7,723 nt of DNA from an uncultured Eggerthellaceae bacterium (GTDB lineage Bacteria; Actinomycetota; Coriobacteriia; Coriobacteriales; Eggerthellaceae). The translations under genes were made by a program, and so were the position numbers. The first letter of the stretch is position 1, and each line of letters opens with the position of its first letter. Of the stretch, positions 1 to 5,717 are shown piece after piece. The stretch spans positions 1 to 7,723 of the forward strand of contig CAKUDT010000060.1 of NCBI GenBank assembly GCA_934645125.1, given 5' to 3'. The notes under the pieces are model-generated. The model was not told where the DNA came from. It was given only the letters and a program-made list of their open reading frames with translations, and made no database searches.

Positions 1-1494
1 GCATACTCCACCGAGCCTGCTCGCTTGGAAATCGCCCTGTTGGTTATGCAGCAGCTCGGCAAGCCCGGCGCTGGCCAGATGAACTTCATGGACGTTGGCC
101 TGTTTGGCATCGATGACATTTACCCGCTGCCTCGTTCCGAATGCCAGCCCGACCTGAGTTCCGTTTACCACGGCTGGGCCATGCTTACCACCCCCACCAA
201 CTTCATCCCGAAGACCCTTATTCCTCAGGCCATTATGAACCCGCCCGTTCATTGGTCCGGCGGCCACGTTATTGCCGGCCTGCCCGCAGCCGACCAGTTC
301 GTTGAATGGGACTTCCCGCAGCCTGGCTGCCCCGGCATCCACATGATCTGGACCGACACGCCTTGCTGGCAGACGTGCTGGAACGGCGGCAACGAGATGC
401 AGCGCGCTTTGCGTCACCCGAACCTGGAGTTCATCATGGCGCAGCATCCGTGGATGGAAAACGACTGCCTGTTTGCCGACATCGTTCTTCCCACCACCAC
501 CAAGCTCGAAGTGCAGGACATCTCTTCCGACCTGTACGGCCTGAACTACAACATGCTGTTGCACGAAGAGCAGGCATGCCCGCACGTGGGCGATTCTTTG
601 AGCGACTGGGAATGCGTTATCGCTATTGCCGAGAAGCTTGGCCTGCGCGATCAGTACGTGGAAGGCACCGAAGAAGAGCTCATCAAGAAGGGCTTCGAAA
701 ACTCTGGCGTTCAGGATATGATTTCCTACGAAGAGTGGATGGAGAAGGGCTACTTCGTTGTTCCTACCGCCGAGAACTGGGAGAACGACCGCTTCCACCT
801 GCGCGATTGGTACAACGACCCCGAAGCCGAGAAGTTCAACACCCCCACGGGCAAGATCGAGTTCTACTCCACCGGCCTGGCCAAGTACTATCCCAACGAT
901 GAAGAGCGTCCTCCTGTTCCGCACTTCATCCCCTACGGCGAGTCCCACAGCGAGTCCCTGCTGCACCCGCGTGCTAAGGAATATCCGTACTTGCTGGTCA
1001 CGAACCACCCGCGTTGGCGCGTACACGCAAACAACGACGACAACACCTGGATGCGCGAATTCGAGACCTGCAAGGTTGTTGGCCCCGACGGCTACAAGTA
1101 CGAGCCGCTGTGGATCAACCCCGTTGACGCCGTTAAGGTAAACGTCAAGGACGGCGACATCGTGAAGATGTACAACGAGCGCGGTGCTGTCTTGGGCGGC
1201 ATCCGCGTGAGCGAGCGCATTATCCCTGGCGCCCTGTATCAGGACCATGGCGCACGCGTTGACAACATTGTTATTGGCGAATTCGATCGTGCTGGCGCAA
1301 ACAACCTGATTTGCCCCTCCAACACCACGTCGAAGAACGCACCGGGCGAAGTTACCAACAGCTTCTTGGTCAACATCGAAAAGGTTGACGTGTTCGAACT
1401 GGCACGTCAGTATCCCGAAGCGTTCAGCAAGGTATACGACAAGGACACCGGCCAAGTTGCCGAGACCGTCATCATCATGGACGAGGAGGCCTAA
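1..1494 (+). CDS. athL: Molybdopterin oxidoreductase large subunit, pyrogallol hydroxytransferase-like (5' truncated by window)
   Basis: The frame is open from base 1 and ends at TAA 1492-1494, giving the last 497 residues; the N-terminus lies outside the window. Two DMSO-reductase-family blocks are visible. The first is a catalytic-domain segment with FADIVLPTTTKLE (about residues 158-170). The second is a C-terminal molybdopterin-dinucleotide-binding beta-barrel (about residues 325-480) containing NHPRWRVH and the run WINPVDAVKVNVKDGDIV. The gene sits 2 bp before an iron-sulfur subunit with the architecture of BthL, so the best call is the large subunit of pyrogallol-phloroglucinol transhydroxylase, a cytoplasmic Mo enzyme that moves a hydroxyl between aromatic rings without net oxidation. 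Related Eggerthellaceae catechol dehydroxylases and resorcinol hydroxylase are in the same superfamily and cannot be excluded. The Mo ligand and most known active-site residues lie in the missing half, so substrate is inference. Confidence 0.7.
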   Translation, partial: AYSTEPARLEIALLVMQQLGKPGAGQMNFMDVGLFGIDDIYPLPRSECQPDLSSVYHGWAMLTTPTNFIPKTLIPQAIMNPPVHWSGGHVIAGLPAADQFVEWDFPQPGCPGIHMIWTDTPCWQTCWNGGNEMQRALRHPNLEFIMAQHPWMENDCLFADIVLPTTTKLEVQDISSDLYGLNYNMLLHEEQACPHVGDSLSDWECVIAIAEKLGLRDQYVEGTEEELIKKGFENSGVQDMISYEEWMEKGYFVVPTAENWENDRFHLRDWYNDPEAEKFNTPTGKIEFYSTGLAKYYPNDEERPPVPHFIPYGESHSESLLHPRAKEYPYLLVTNHPRWRVHANNDDNTWMREFETCKVVGPDGYKYEPLWINPVDAVKVNVKDGDIVKMYNERGAVLGGIRVSERIIPGALYQDHGARVDNIVIGEFDRAGANNLICPSNTTSKNAPGEVTNSFLVNIEKVDVFELARQYPEAFSKVYDKDTGQVAETVIIMDEEA

Positions 1495-1496
1495 TC

Positions 1497-2318
1497 ATGA
1501 AAATGTTTGTCATTGACGTTGCTAAGTGCGTTGGATGCCGTAGTTGCGAGATTGTCTGCAAAGACGAGCACGTTGACAACGACTGGTCGCCCATCGCTCT
1601 TCCCCAGCCCGACACTGGTCAGCACTGGGTTCGCGTTGAGGAAAAAGAACGCGGCCAGGTGCCTAAGGTTACCGTTGCCTACACGCCCATTATGTGCCAG
1701 CACTGCAAGAACGCACCTTGCATGGCTGTTGCAAAGGACGGCGCCGTATACCGTCGCGACGACGGCCTGGTCATTGTTGACCCGGTGAAGGCACGCGGCC
1801 AGAAGGCTATCGTGGACGCTTGCCCCTATGGCGCTATGTTCTGGAACGACGAGCAGAACGTTGCCCAGAAGTGCACGGGCTGCGCCCACTTGCTGGACGA
1901 CGGCTGGACCGTTCCCCGCTGCGTTGACGCGTGCGCTCACGATGTTCTTCGCTTCGGTGACGAGGAAGAATTCGCTGAAGAGTTGAAGAATGCCGAGATT
2001 CTTCGCCCCGACCTGAACACGCAGCCGAGCGTTGTGTACCTGAACCTTCCGAAGCGCTTCATTGGCGGCGAAATTGCCGACCTGGAAGCCGACGAGGTTA
2101 TCATTGGCGCAAAGGTTGTCCTTACCAACAAGGAAACCGGCGAGACCCGCGAGACCACGAGTGACTGGTTCGGCGACTTCTGGTTCAAGCAGATCGAAGC
2201 TGCAGAGTACACCATTAGCGTAGAAGCTGAAGGCTACCTGCCGCGCACGGTGAAGGACTTCATCTCCACCGTTGACAAGGACCTCAACGTTGGCACTATC
2301 GCCATGTACAAGGCCTAA
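1497..2318 (+). CDS. bthL: Three-cluster [4Fe-4S] ferredoxin-type subunit with C-terminal beta-sandwich, pyrogallol hydroxytransferase small subunit-like
   Basis: A 273-residue electron-transfer partner of the upstream molybdenum subunit. It starts 2 bp after that gene's stop, with a GAGGAGG ribosome site at 1483-1489 inside the upstream coding end. Twelve cysteines fit three cubane clusters: C11/C14/C17/C21, C67/C70/C75 with C109, and C126/C129/C142/C146. The fourth cluster usual in DmsB/NrfC-type proteins is absent: position 79 is Ala and the three cysteines expected near 99-105 are missing. Residues from about 195 to the end (GAKVVLTNKETGETRETTSD onward) form a Cna-B/transthyretin-like beta domain. 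Length, cluster number and this extra domain match the small subunit of Pelobacter transhydroxylase as I recall it. There is no Tat or Sec signal, so it should be cytoplasmic. The specific enzyme name is less certain than the fold. Confidence 0.75.
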   Translation: MKMFVIDVAKCVGCRSCEIVCKDEHVDNDWSPIALPQPDTGQHWVRVEEKERGQVPKVTVAYTPIMCQHCKNAPCMAVAKDGAVYRRDDGLVIVDPVKARGQKAIVDACPYGAMFWNDEQNVAQKCTGCAHLLDDGWTVPRCVDACAHDVLRFGDEEEFAEELKNAEILRPDLNTQPSVVYLNLPKRFIGGEIADLEADEVIIGAKVVLTNKETGETRETTSDWFGDFWFKQIEAAEYTISVEAEGYLPRTVKDFISTVDKDLNVGTIAMYKA

Positions 2319-2330
2319 TTTCGCGTAATG

Positions 2331-2399
2331 CGGGGAAGGCAACGGCGAAGGGCACACCAGCTTGGTTTGGTATCCCTTCCCGTTCCTTCCCCGATTTTT
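2331..2399 (+). terminator. Intrinsic terminator after the athL-bthL unit
   Basis: The left arm at 2331-2352 (CGGGGAAGG, AACGG, GAAGGG) pairs with the right arm at 2374-2393, with only two single-C bulges on the left. This gives about 20 paired bases around a 21-nt loop, which can itself form a short ACCA/TGGT stem. The right arm is followed by ATTTTT. It lies 12 bp past the bthL stop, so the VOC gene downstream should need its own promoter. Confidence 0.8.
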
Positions 2400-2409
2400 A
2401 CGGGGCACC

Positions 2410-2533
2410 GCAAAGGCCTGCAGGCATTGTCCGGTTTGCCCTGCAGGGCGCGCGCAAGGCCTGTGGCAACATGGGCCTCTTCGATGGGATCTTATAGCCG
2501 CGTTTTGCAGGGCGCGTGCAAGGCCTGTAGGCC
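2410..2533. repeat. Imperfect direct repeats and palindromes in the bthL-VOC intergenic region
   Basis: Two 25-bp copies, 2442-2466 and 2506-2530, share TGCAGGGCGCG(C/T)GCAAGG followed by CCTGT(G/A)G. They differ at two positions and are offset by 64 bp. A shorter related piece, GCAAAGGCCTGCAGG, lies at 2410-2424. Two perfect palindromes overlap these units: GCCTGCAGGC at 2416-2425 and GCCCTGCAGGGC at 2438-2449. The second copy runs into a small GGCCT-GT-AGGCC hairpin at 2522-2533. No reading frame here looks coding. Function is unknown; a dispersed intergenic repeat family or regulator-binding sites are both possible. Confidence 0.6.
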
Positions 2534-2582
2534 GCCACAATTGCCGCCCCGAACATTCCTGAAGTTTTGAAAGGAGCTGCAC

Positions 2583-3053
2583 ATGAAAGCAATCGAGACC
2601 CATCATCAGGGAATTTATTGCAAGGACATTGATGAGTCCATTCGTTGGTACTGCGACGTTTTCAACTTCCGTCACCTTTTCTCCACCGAGACCATGGAAG
2701 GTGACAAGCCGCTGAAGATGGCTTGGATCAAAAACGATGGCGGCATCATCATTGAGCTGCTTGAAACCGCTTATAAATCCTGCGTTGAGGCAAATGCTCA
2801 CGCGCTGAATCACCTGGCCGTACGCGTAGAGAACATGGACGAATTCGTGGCGCTGCTGAACGAGAAGGGCATTGCCATTGAAGCCGGTCCGTTTGACGCA
2901 CTGTGCCCGTTCGACCGTCCGCTGGGCACGCAGGATAACGACGTATTCCAGGTTTACGGAAACGGCGGCGCTCACCTGAAGATCATGTTCTTCAGGGGCC
3001 CCGGCAACGAGCGCATTGAAGCCGTTCAGGACGACATTGCTCCGATTGAGTAA
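2583..3053 (+). CDS. VOC-superfamily (glyoxalase/bleomycin-resistance fold) metalloenzyme
   Basis: A 156-residue single-chain protein; AAGGAG at 2571-2576 lies 6 bp before the ATG. It reads as two paired beta-alpha-beta-beta-beta modules. The first begins HHQGIYCKDIDESIRWY and ends IIIELLE (about residues 7-61). The second begins LNHLAVRVENMDEFVALL (about 75-92) and ends HLKIMFFRGPGNERIEAVQ (about 131-149). Likely metal ligands by position are H8, E58, H77 and E143, the usual His/Glu set of glyoxalase I-like and epimerase-like members, though this assignment is inferred. The family covers isomerases, lyases, epimerases and ring-cleaving dioxygenases, so the reaction cannot be named. The gene is separated from the transhydroxylase-like pair by a terminator and from the purine operon by a riboswitch, so it is probably its own transcription unit. 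Confidence 0.8.
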   Translation: MKAIETHHQGIYCKDIDESIRWYCDVFNFRHLFSTETMEGDKPLKMAWIKNDGGIIIELLETAYKSCVEANAHALNHLAVRVENMDEFVALLNEKGIAIEAGPFDALCPFDRPLGTQDNDVFQVYGNGGAHLKIMFFRGPGNERIEAVQDDIAPIE

Positions 3054-3141
3054 CAGCGACGCTGCAACCGATACGCCGAGTAGCGTTTTTGTGTGATTCG
3101 CCCGATACGTCTGAAACCTCGTACGCACGGCGCCCGCAATT

Positions 3142-3150
3142 TGCTACACT
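3142..3150 (+). promoter_or_regulatory. Probable extended -10 promoter for the riboswitch-purine operon
   Basis: TGCTACACT is an extended -10 (TGN plus TACACT, 4 of 6 consensus bases). No good -35 is present at the expected distance, as is common for extended -10 promoters. A start about 7 bp downstream falls at 3157-3158, exactly the first paired base of riboswitch helix P1. That agreement is the main support. Confidence 0.5.
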
Positions 3151-3157
3151 CTCTTAA

Positions 3158-3230
3158 GTTGTTGTGACTGACGGAACAGGTGGACAACCACAGGGGAGCA
3201 ACAACCTATATAACGCCGACCGTCTGGGCA
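3158..3230 (+). ncRNA. ZTP riboswitch aptamer (pfl motif)
   Basis: The aptamer senses ZTP/ZMP (AICAR nucleotides), which accumulate when 10-formyl-tetrahydrofolate is short. Helix P1 is GTTGTTG 3158-3164 with CAACAAC 3199-3205. P2 is GTGG 3180-3183 with CCAC 3188-3191, closed by an ACAA loop. The conserved joining segment AGGGGAGC follows P2 (3192-3199). After a short linker the hallmark 3' element GCCGACCGTCTGGGCA (3215-3230) forms P3 and supplies the ligand site and pseudoknot. The neighbouring genes encode the enzyme that consumes ZMP and the next step in the pathway, as expected for this class. Confidence 0.92.
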
Positions 3231-3263
3231 AGCCATACCTTTGCAGGGTGGCTTGCCTTTTTT
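3227..3263 (+). terminator. Riboswitch expression-platform terminator
   Basis: GGCAAGCCA (3227-3235) pairs perfectly with TGGCTTGCC (3249-3257) around a 13-nt loop, and six T residues follow (3258-3263). The 5' arm begins with GGC 3227-3229, the same bases that close aptamer helix P3. Folding of the ligand-bound aptamer and of the terminator should therefore exclude each other. The inferred outcome is an ON switch: ZTP binding lets transcription continue into the purine genes. Confidence 0.88.
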
Positions 3264-3373
3264 ATGCGCTGCAAGCGAGTTTCAAGAATTGCCGCAGGTC
3301 AAAAGGGCAGCTAAAATGCAAGAATGGCGGAAAAGAAGCACGACAACGGGAAACAGCGAAAGGAAAACGTTTT

Positions 3374-4009
3374 ATGAAAAACCTCGTTGAACTTCTGCAG
3401 AGCAACCCCTATCCGGGGCGCGGCATTGTGGTTGGCAAAGACCGCGTATACTACTGGATCATGGGCCGCAGCACGAACAGCCGCAACCGCGTGTTCACGT
3501 TGACCGATGACGGCATTCGCACCGAAGCACATGACCCTTCTCTGCTTGAAGACCCCAGCTTGATTATCTACCATCCCGTGCGCACGATGGGCGACAAGTT
3601 GGTCGTAACAAACGGCGACCAGACCGACACCATTGTTGAGGCGGGCGATTTCCGCACCGGCTGCATGAAGCGCGAATACGAGCCCGATGCGCCGAATTTC
3701 ACCCCGCGCATTTCCGCCGTTATCAACGAAGACGGCTCGTTTGAGATTTCTATTCTGAAGCATGGTGCGGGCGATCGTTGCCAGCGCGAATTCTTCGCAT
3801 ACGAAGGCGCCGACGAGGGCACCGGCTACTTCATTTCCACGTACCAGGGCGATGGTAACCCGTTGCCCACGTTTGCAGGCGAACCCATCGAGGTCAGCAT
3901 GCCCGAGCCTGCTGAAGTGTGGGCGGCGCTGAATGCCGACAATAAAGTGTCGCTGTACTGCAACGTTGCAGGCGAAGTGAGCATTTTCAACAAGAACCTG
4001 GGAGACTAG
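3374..4009 (+). CDS. purO: IMP cyclohydrolase, PurO type
   Basis: Closes the ring of FAICAR to give IMP, the final step of de novo purine synthesis. The 211-residue protein is close to the roughly 200 residues of archaeal PurO and unrelated to the N-terminal cyclohydrolase domain of PurH. Family-like features include the N-terminal YPGRGIVVG (about 13-21), GRSTNSRNRVF (about 31-41), VVTNGDQTD (about 76-84), and a central PRISAVINEDGSFEISIL strand region. The ATG at 3374 is chosen because it is the first ATG in frame, follows a GAAAGGAAA site by about 8 bp, and lies well after the riboswitch terminator; the open frame further upstream crosses the aptamer. The AICAR transformylase gene follows 29 bp later, so the two make the last two pathway steps from one transcript under ZTP control. 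Confidence 0.85.
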   Translation: MKNLVELLQSNPYPGRGIVVGKDRVYYWIMGRSTNSRNRVFTLTDDGIRTEAHDPSLLEDPSLIIYHPVRTMGDKLVVTNGDQTDTIVEAGDFRTGCMKREYEPDAPNFTPRISAVINEDGSFEISILKHGAGDRCQREFFAYEGADEGTGYFISTYQGDGNPLPTFAGEPIEVSMPEPAEVWAALNADNKVSLYCNVAGEVSIFNKNLGD

Positions 4010-4038
4010 CAAAAACGAGCGGAAAGGAGTCCTTCCCC

Positions 4039-5217
4039 ATGAAGGAATTCGAACTGAAATACGGCTTGAACCCCAATCAAAAGCCGGCAAAAATCTACAT
4101 GAAAGATGGCTCTGACCTGCCTATTCAGATTCTGAACGGCCGCCCTGGCTACATCAATCTGCTTGATGCGTTCAACTCATACCAGCTCGTGCGCGAAATC
4201 AAGCAGGCAACCGGCATGTGCGCCGCCGCATCGTTCAAGCACGTATCACCTTCGGGCGCTGCTGTGGGCAAGCCGCTTTCCGACATTGATAAGCAAATCT
4301 ACTTCGTTGACCCCGAAGCCGAGCTCACGCCCCTGGCCTGCGCTTACATTCGCGCACGCGGCGCTCACCGCCTGTGCTCTTACGGCGACTGGGTTGCGCT
4401 CTCCGATACCTGCGACGCCGCTACCGCCGCATATCTGCAAAGCGAAGTGTCCGATGGCATTATCGCCCCTGGTTACACCGATGAAGCGCTTGCGCTGCTG
4501 AAGACGAAGAAGAAGGGCAACTACTGCGTTATCCAGATGGACGAGACGTACGTGCCCGCCGTGCAGGAATGCCGCGACATCTATGGTGTAACGTTTGAGC
4601 AGGGCCGCAACAACTTTGCCATTGACAAGAGCCAGTTTGACAACATCGTGACCGAAAACAAGGACCTGCCCGAAGACGCGCAGACCGACTTGCTGGTAGC
4701 ACTGCTCACGCTGAAATACACGCAGTCCAACTCTGTAGTGTTCGTGAAAGACGGTCAGACTATTGGCGTTGGCGCAGGTCAGCAATCCCGCGTGCACTGC
4801 GTACGCCTGGCAGGCGACAAGGCCGACTTCTGGTATTTGCGCCAGCATCCCAAAGTTTTGAGCTTGCCTTGGGTTGACAACGTGCGTCGCGCCGATCGCG
4901 ACAACGCCATTGACGTGTACATCTCCAACGATTACGAAGACGTTTTGGCCGATGGCGTATGGCAGCAAACATGGAAGACCAAGCCCGAAGTTCTCACGCT
5001 CGAAGAAAAGAAGGAATGGCTGAAAACGCTCAAGGGCGTTGCCGTTGGCTCCGATGCGTTCTTCCCCTTCGGTGACAGCATTGAGCGCGCGGCGAAGTCG
5101 GGCGCACAGTACATCGCTGAGCCGGGCGGCTCCATCCGCGATGATAACGTTATTGAAACAGCGAACAAGTACGGTATGACCATGGCCTTCACGGGAATGC
5201 GCTTGTTCCATCACTAA
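4039..5217 (+). CDS. purH: Stand-alone AICAR formyltransferase (PurH transformylase domain)
   Basis: Transfers a formyl group from 10-formyl-tetrahydrofolate to AICAR, making FAICAR. At 392 residues it contains only the transformylase half of bifunctional PurH/ATIC; the cyclohydrolase role is filled by the upstream purO. Visible motifs are KYGLNPNQ (7-14), the catalytic Lys-His pair K67-H68 in SFKHVSPSGAAVG, YTQSNSV, GAGQQSRVHCVRLAGDKA, and the C-terminal SDAFFPFGDSIERAAKSG with YIAEPGGSIRDDNVIE and FTGMRLFHH. Several stretches (NKDLPE, GAGQQSRVHC, EEKKEWL, MRLFHH) resemble the animal ATIC transformylase more than the E. coli PurH domain, judged from memory of those sequences. AAAGGAG lies about 10 bp before the ATG. 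Cytoplasmic; transcribed from the riboswitch-controlled promoter. Confidence 0.93.
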   Translation: MKEFELKYGLNPNQKPAKIYMKDGSDLPIQILNGRPGYINLLDAFNSYQLVREIKQATGMCAAASFKHVSPSGAAVGKPLSDIDKQIYFVDPEAELTPLACAYIRARGAHRLCSYGDWVALSDTCDAATAAYLQSEVSDGIIAPGYTDEALALLKTKKKGNYCVIQMDETYVPAVQECRDIYGVTFEQGRNNFAIDKSQFDNIVTENKDLPEDAQTDLLVALLTLKYTQSNSVVFVKDGQTIGVGAGQQSRVHCVRLAGDKADFWYLRQHPKVLSLPWVDNVRRADRDNAIDVYISNDYEDVLADGVWQQTWKTKPEVLTLEEKKEWLKTLKGVAVGSDAFFPFGDSIERAAKSGAQYIAEPGGSIRDDNVIETANKYGMTMAFTGMRLFHH

Positions 5218-5239
5218 GATTTACTGTTTTGCCCGCTGT

Positions 5240-5268
5240 TTTAATATACCACCTGGGGGTATATTAAA
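5240..5268. promoter_or_regulatory. 11-bp inverted repeat just past purH (operator-like)
   Basis: TTTAATATACC (5240-5250) and GGTATATTAAA (5258-5268) are perfect reverse complements separated by ACCTGGG. The AT-rich flanks around an ACC...GGGGGT core resemble operators of the CsoR/CstR/FrmR repressor family, although no such regulator is in the window. It starts 22 bp after the purH stop and before the terminator, with no T-tract of its own. It could be a protein-binding site or a 3'-end RNA hairpin. Confidence 0.45.
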
Positions 5269-5284
5269 GGATACAGCACCCCAC

Positions 5285-5328
5285 AATAGGAGGGATTGCG
5301 AAAAAATCGCAATTCCTCCTATTTTTTT
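5285..5328 (+). terminator. Intrinsic terminator of the purO-purH operon
   Basis: AATAGGAGGGATTGCGA (5285-5301) pairs with TCGCAATTCCTCCTATT (5307-5323). This is a 17-bp stem with one G-U pair and a five-A loop, and it runs into an unbroken T-tract to 5328. The A-tract needed for leftward termination is absent, so it works rightward. Confidence 0.9.
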
Positions 5329-5447
5329 GATTGCTTCAAAGGCAATAAGGCTCATTTAAATGACTCCAGAGCGGTGAAAAACAATTAAGAAGTCTACCGA
5401 CGAGTTTAATAGCCACTTTTTACCCGACATACCCCCTCTAAAATTAT

Positions 5448-5490
5448 AAAAATAGGAGGAAATCAAATTATTTTCGATTCCCTCCTATTT
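5448..5490 (-). terminator. Leftward intrinsic terminator for the glutaredoxin-like gene
   Basis: AAATAGGAGG (5450-5459) pairs with CCTCCTATTT (5481-5490). After one A-C mismatch, AATC (5461-5464) pairs with GATT (5476-5479), and an AT-rich loop lies inside. Read on the minus strand the stem is followed by a T-run (A5448-A5452 on plus) and more AT sequence. The plus strand has only three T after the stem. It lies about 230 bp past the stop of the leftward gene and faces the purine terminator. Confidence 0.7.
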
Positions 5491-5717
5491 GATGTCAAAT
5501 TACCCCACCTTTTGTCAACATTTCGCGGCGTGAGACGTTCCTTTTACCTAAGGGCAACCGCGACAGCGGCGCATAAACATGCGTATGCCGCATTCCGCCG
5601 TGCCACATCCCGTCAGGTCCCATACTTATCGCTCGGCAACCGATGTGCATACATCGCGTCTGGCAAGCCACGCTTCACGCAAAGCGCGCCTCGCATAAGG
5701 CGCGGCAGCAGCAGCAC
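5491..5717. other. Non-coding stretch with several small hairpins
   Basis: No frame here resembles a gene. If the leftward gene reads to the terminator at 5490-5448, this is its 3' untranslated region. Hairpins visible are GCGGC...ATA with TATGCCGC (5566-5591, two-base bulge), CGATGT-GCAT-ACATCG (5641-5656, perfect) and CGCGCC with GGCGCG (5685-5704). The last lies just past the stop codon and could act as a weak T-poor terminator or stabilise the transcript end. G+C is much higher than in the adjoining 5218-5510 segment. Confidence 0.4.

Noticed and set aside
306..902. 198-codon plus-strand frame inside the molybdenum subunit gene
   Set aside because: Arginine- and proline-rich translation typical of an out-of-frame shadow; the other frame carries conserved molybdopterin-enzyme motifs.
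2400..2582. CRISPR-like array from the repeated 25-mers
   Set aside because: Only two full copies that differ from each other, with one 39-bp gap and no cas genes; not an array.
3059..3090. Possible terminator after the VOC gene (ACGCT/AGCGT with five T)
   Set aside because: Only a 5-bp stem around an 18-nt loop; too weak to list as a feature although the T-run position is suggestive.
1491..3128. 545-codon open frame on the minus strand
   Set aside because: It lies antisense to bthL, the terminator, the repeat region and the VOC gene. The plus-strand proteins have clear families and ribosome sites; the antisense translation shows no recognisable domain and its openness follows from codon bias.
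3164..3373. N-terminal extension of the PurO frame
   Set aside because: The extension would translate the riboswitch aptamer and terminator, contains no ATG and has no ribosome site; the ATG at 3374 gives the family's normal length.
3311..4090. 259-codon minus-strand frame opposite purO
   Set aside because: Antisense shadow of a gene with a clear family assignment; no motif seen.
4246..5214. 322-codon minus-strand frame opposite purH
   Set aside because: Antisense shadow of a highly conserved enzyme; translation has no recognisable domain.
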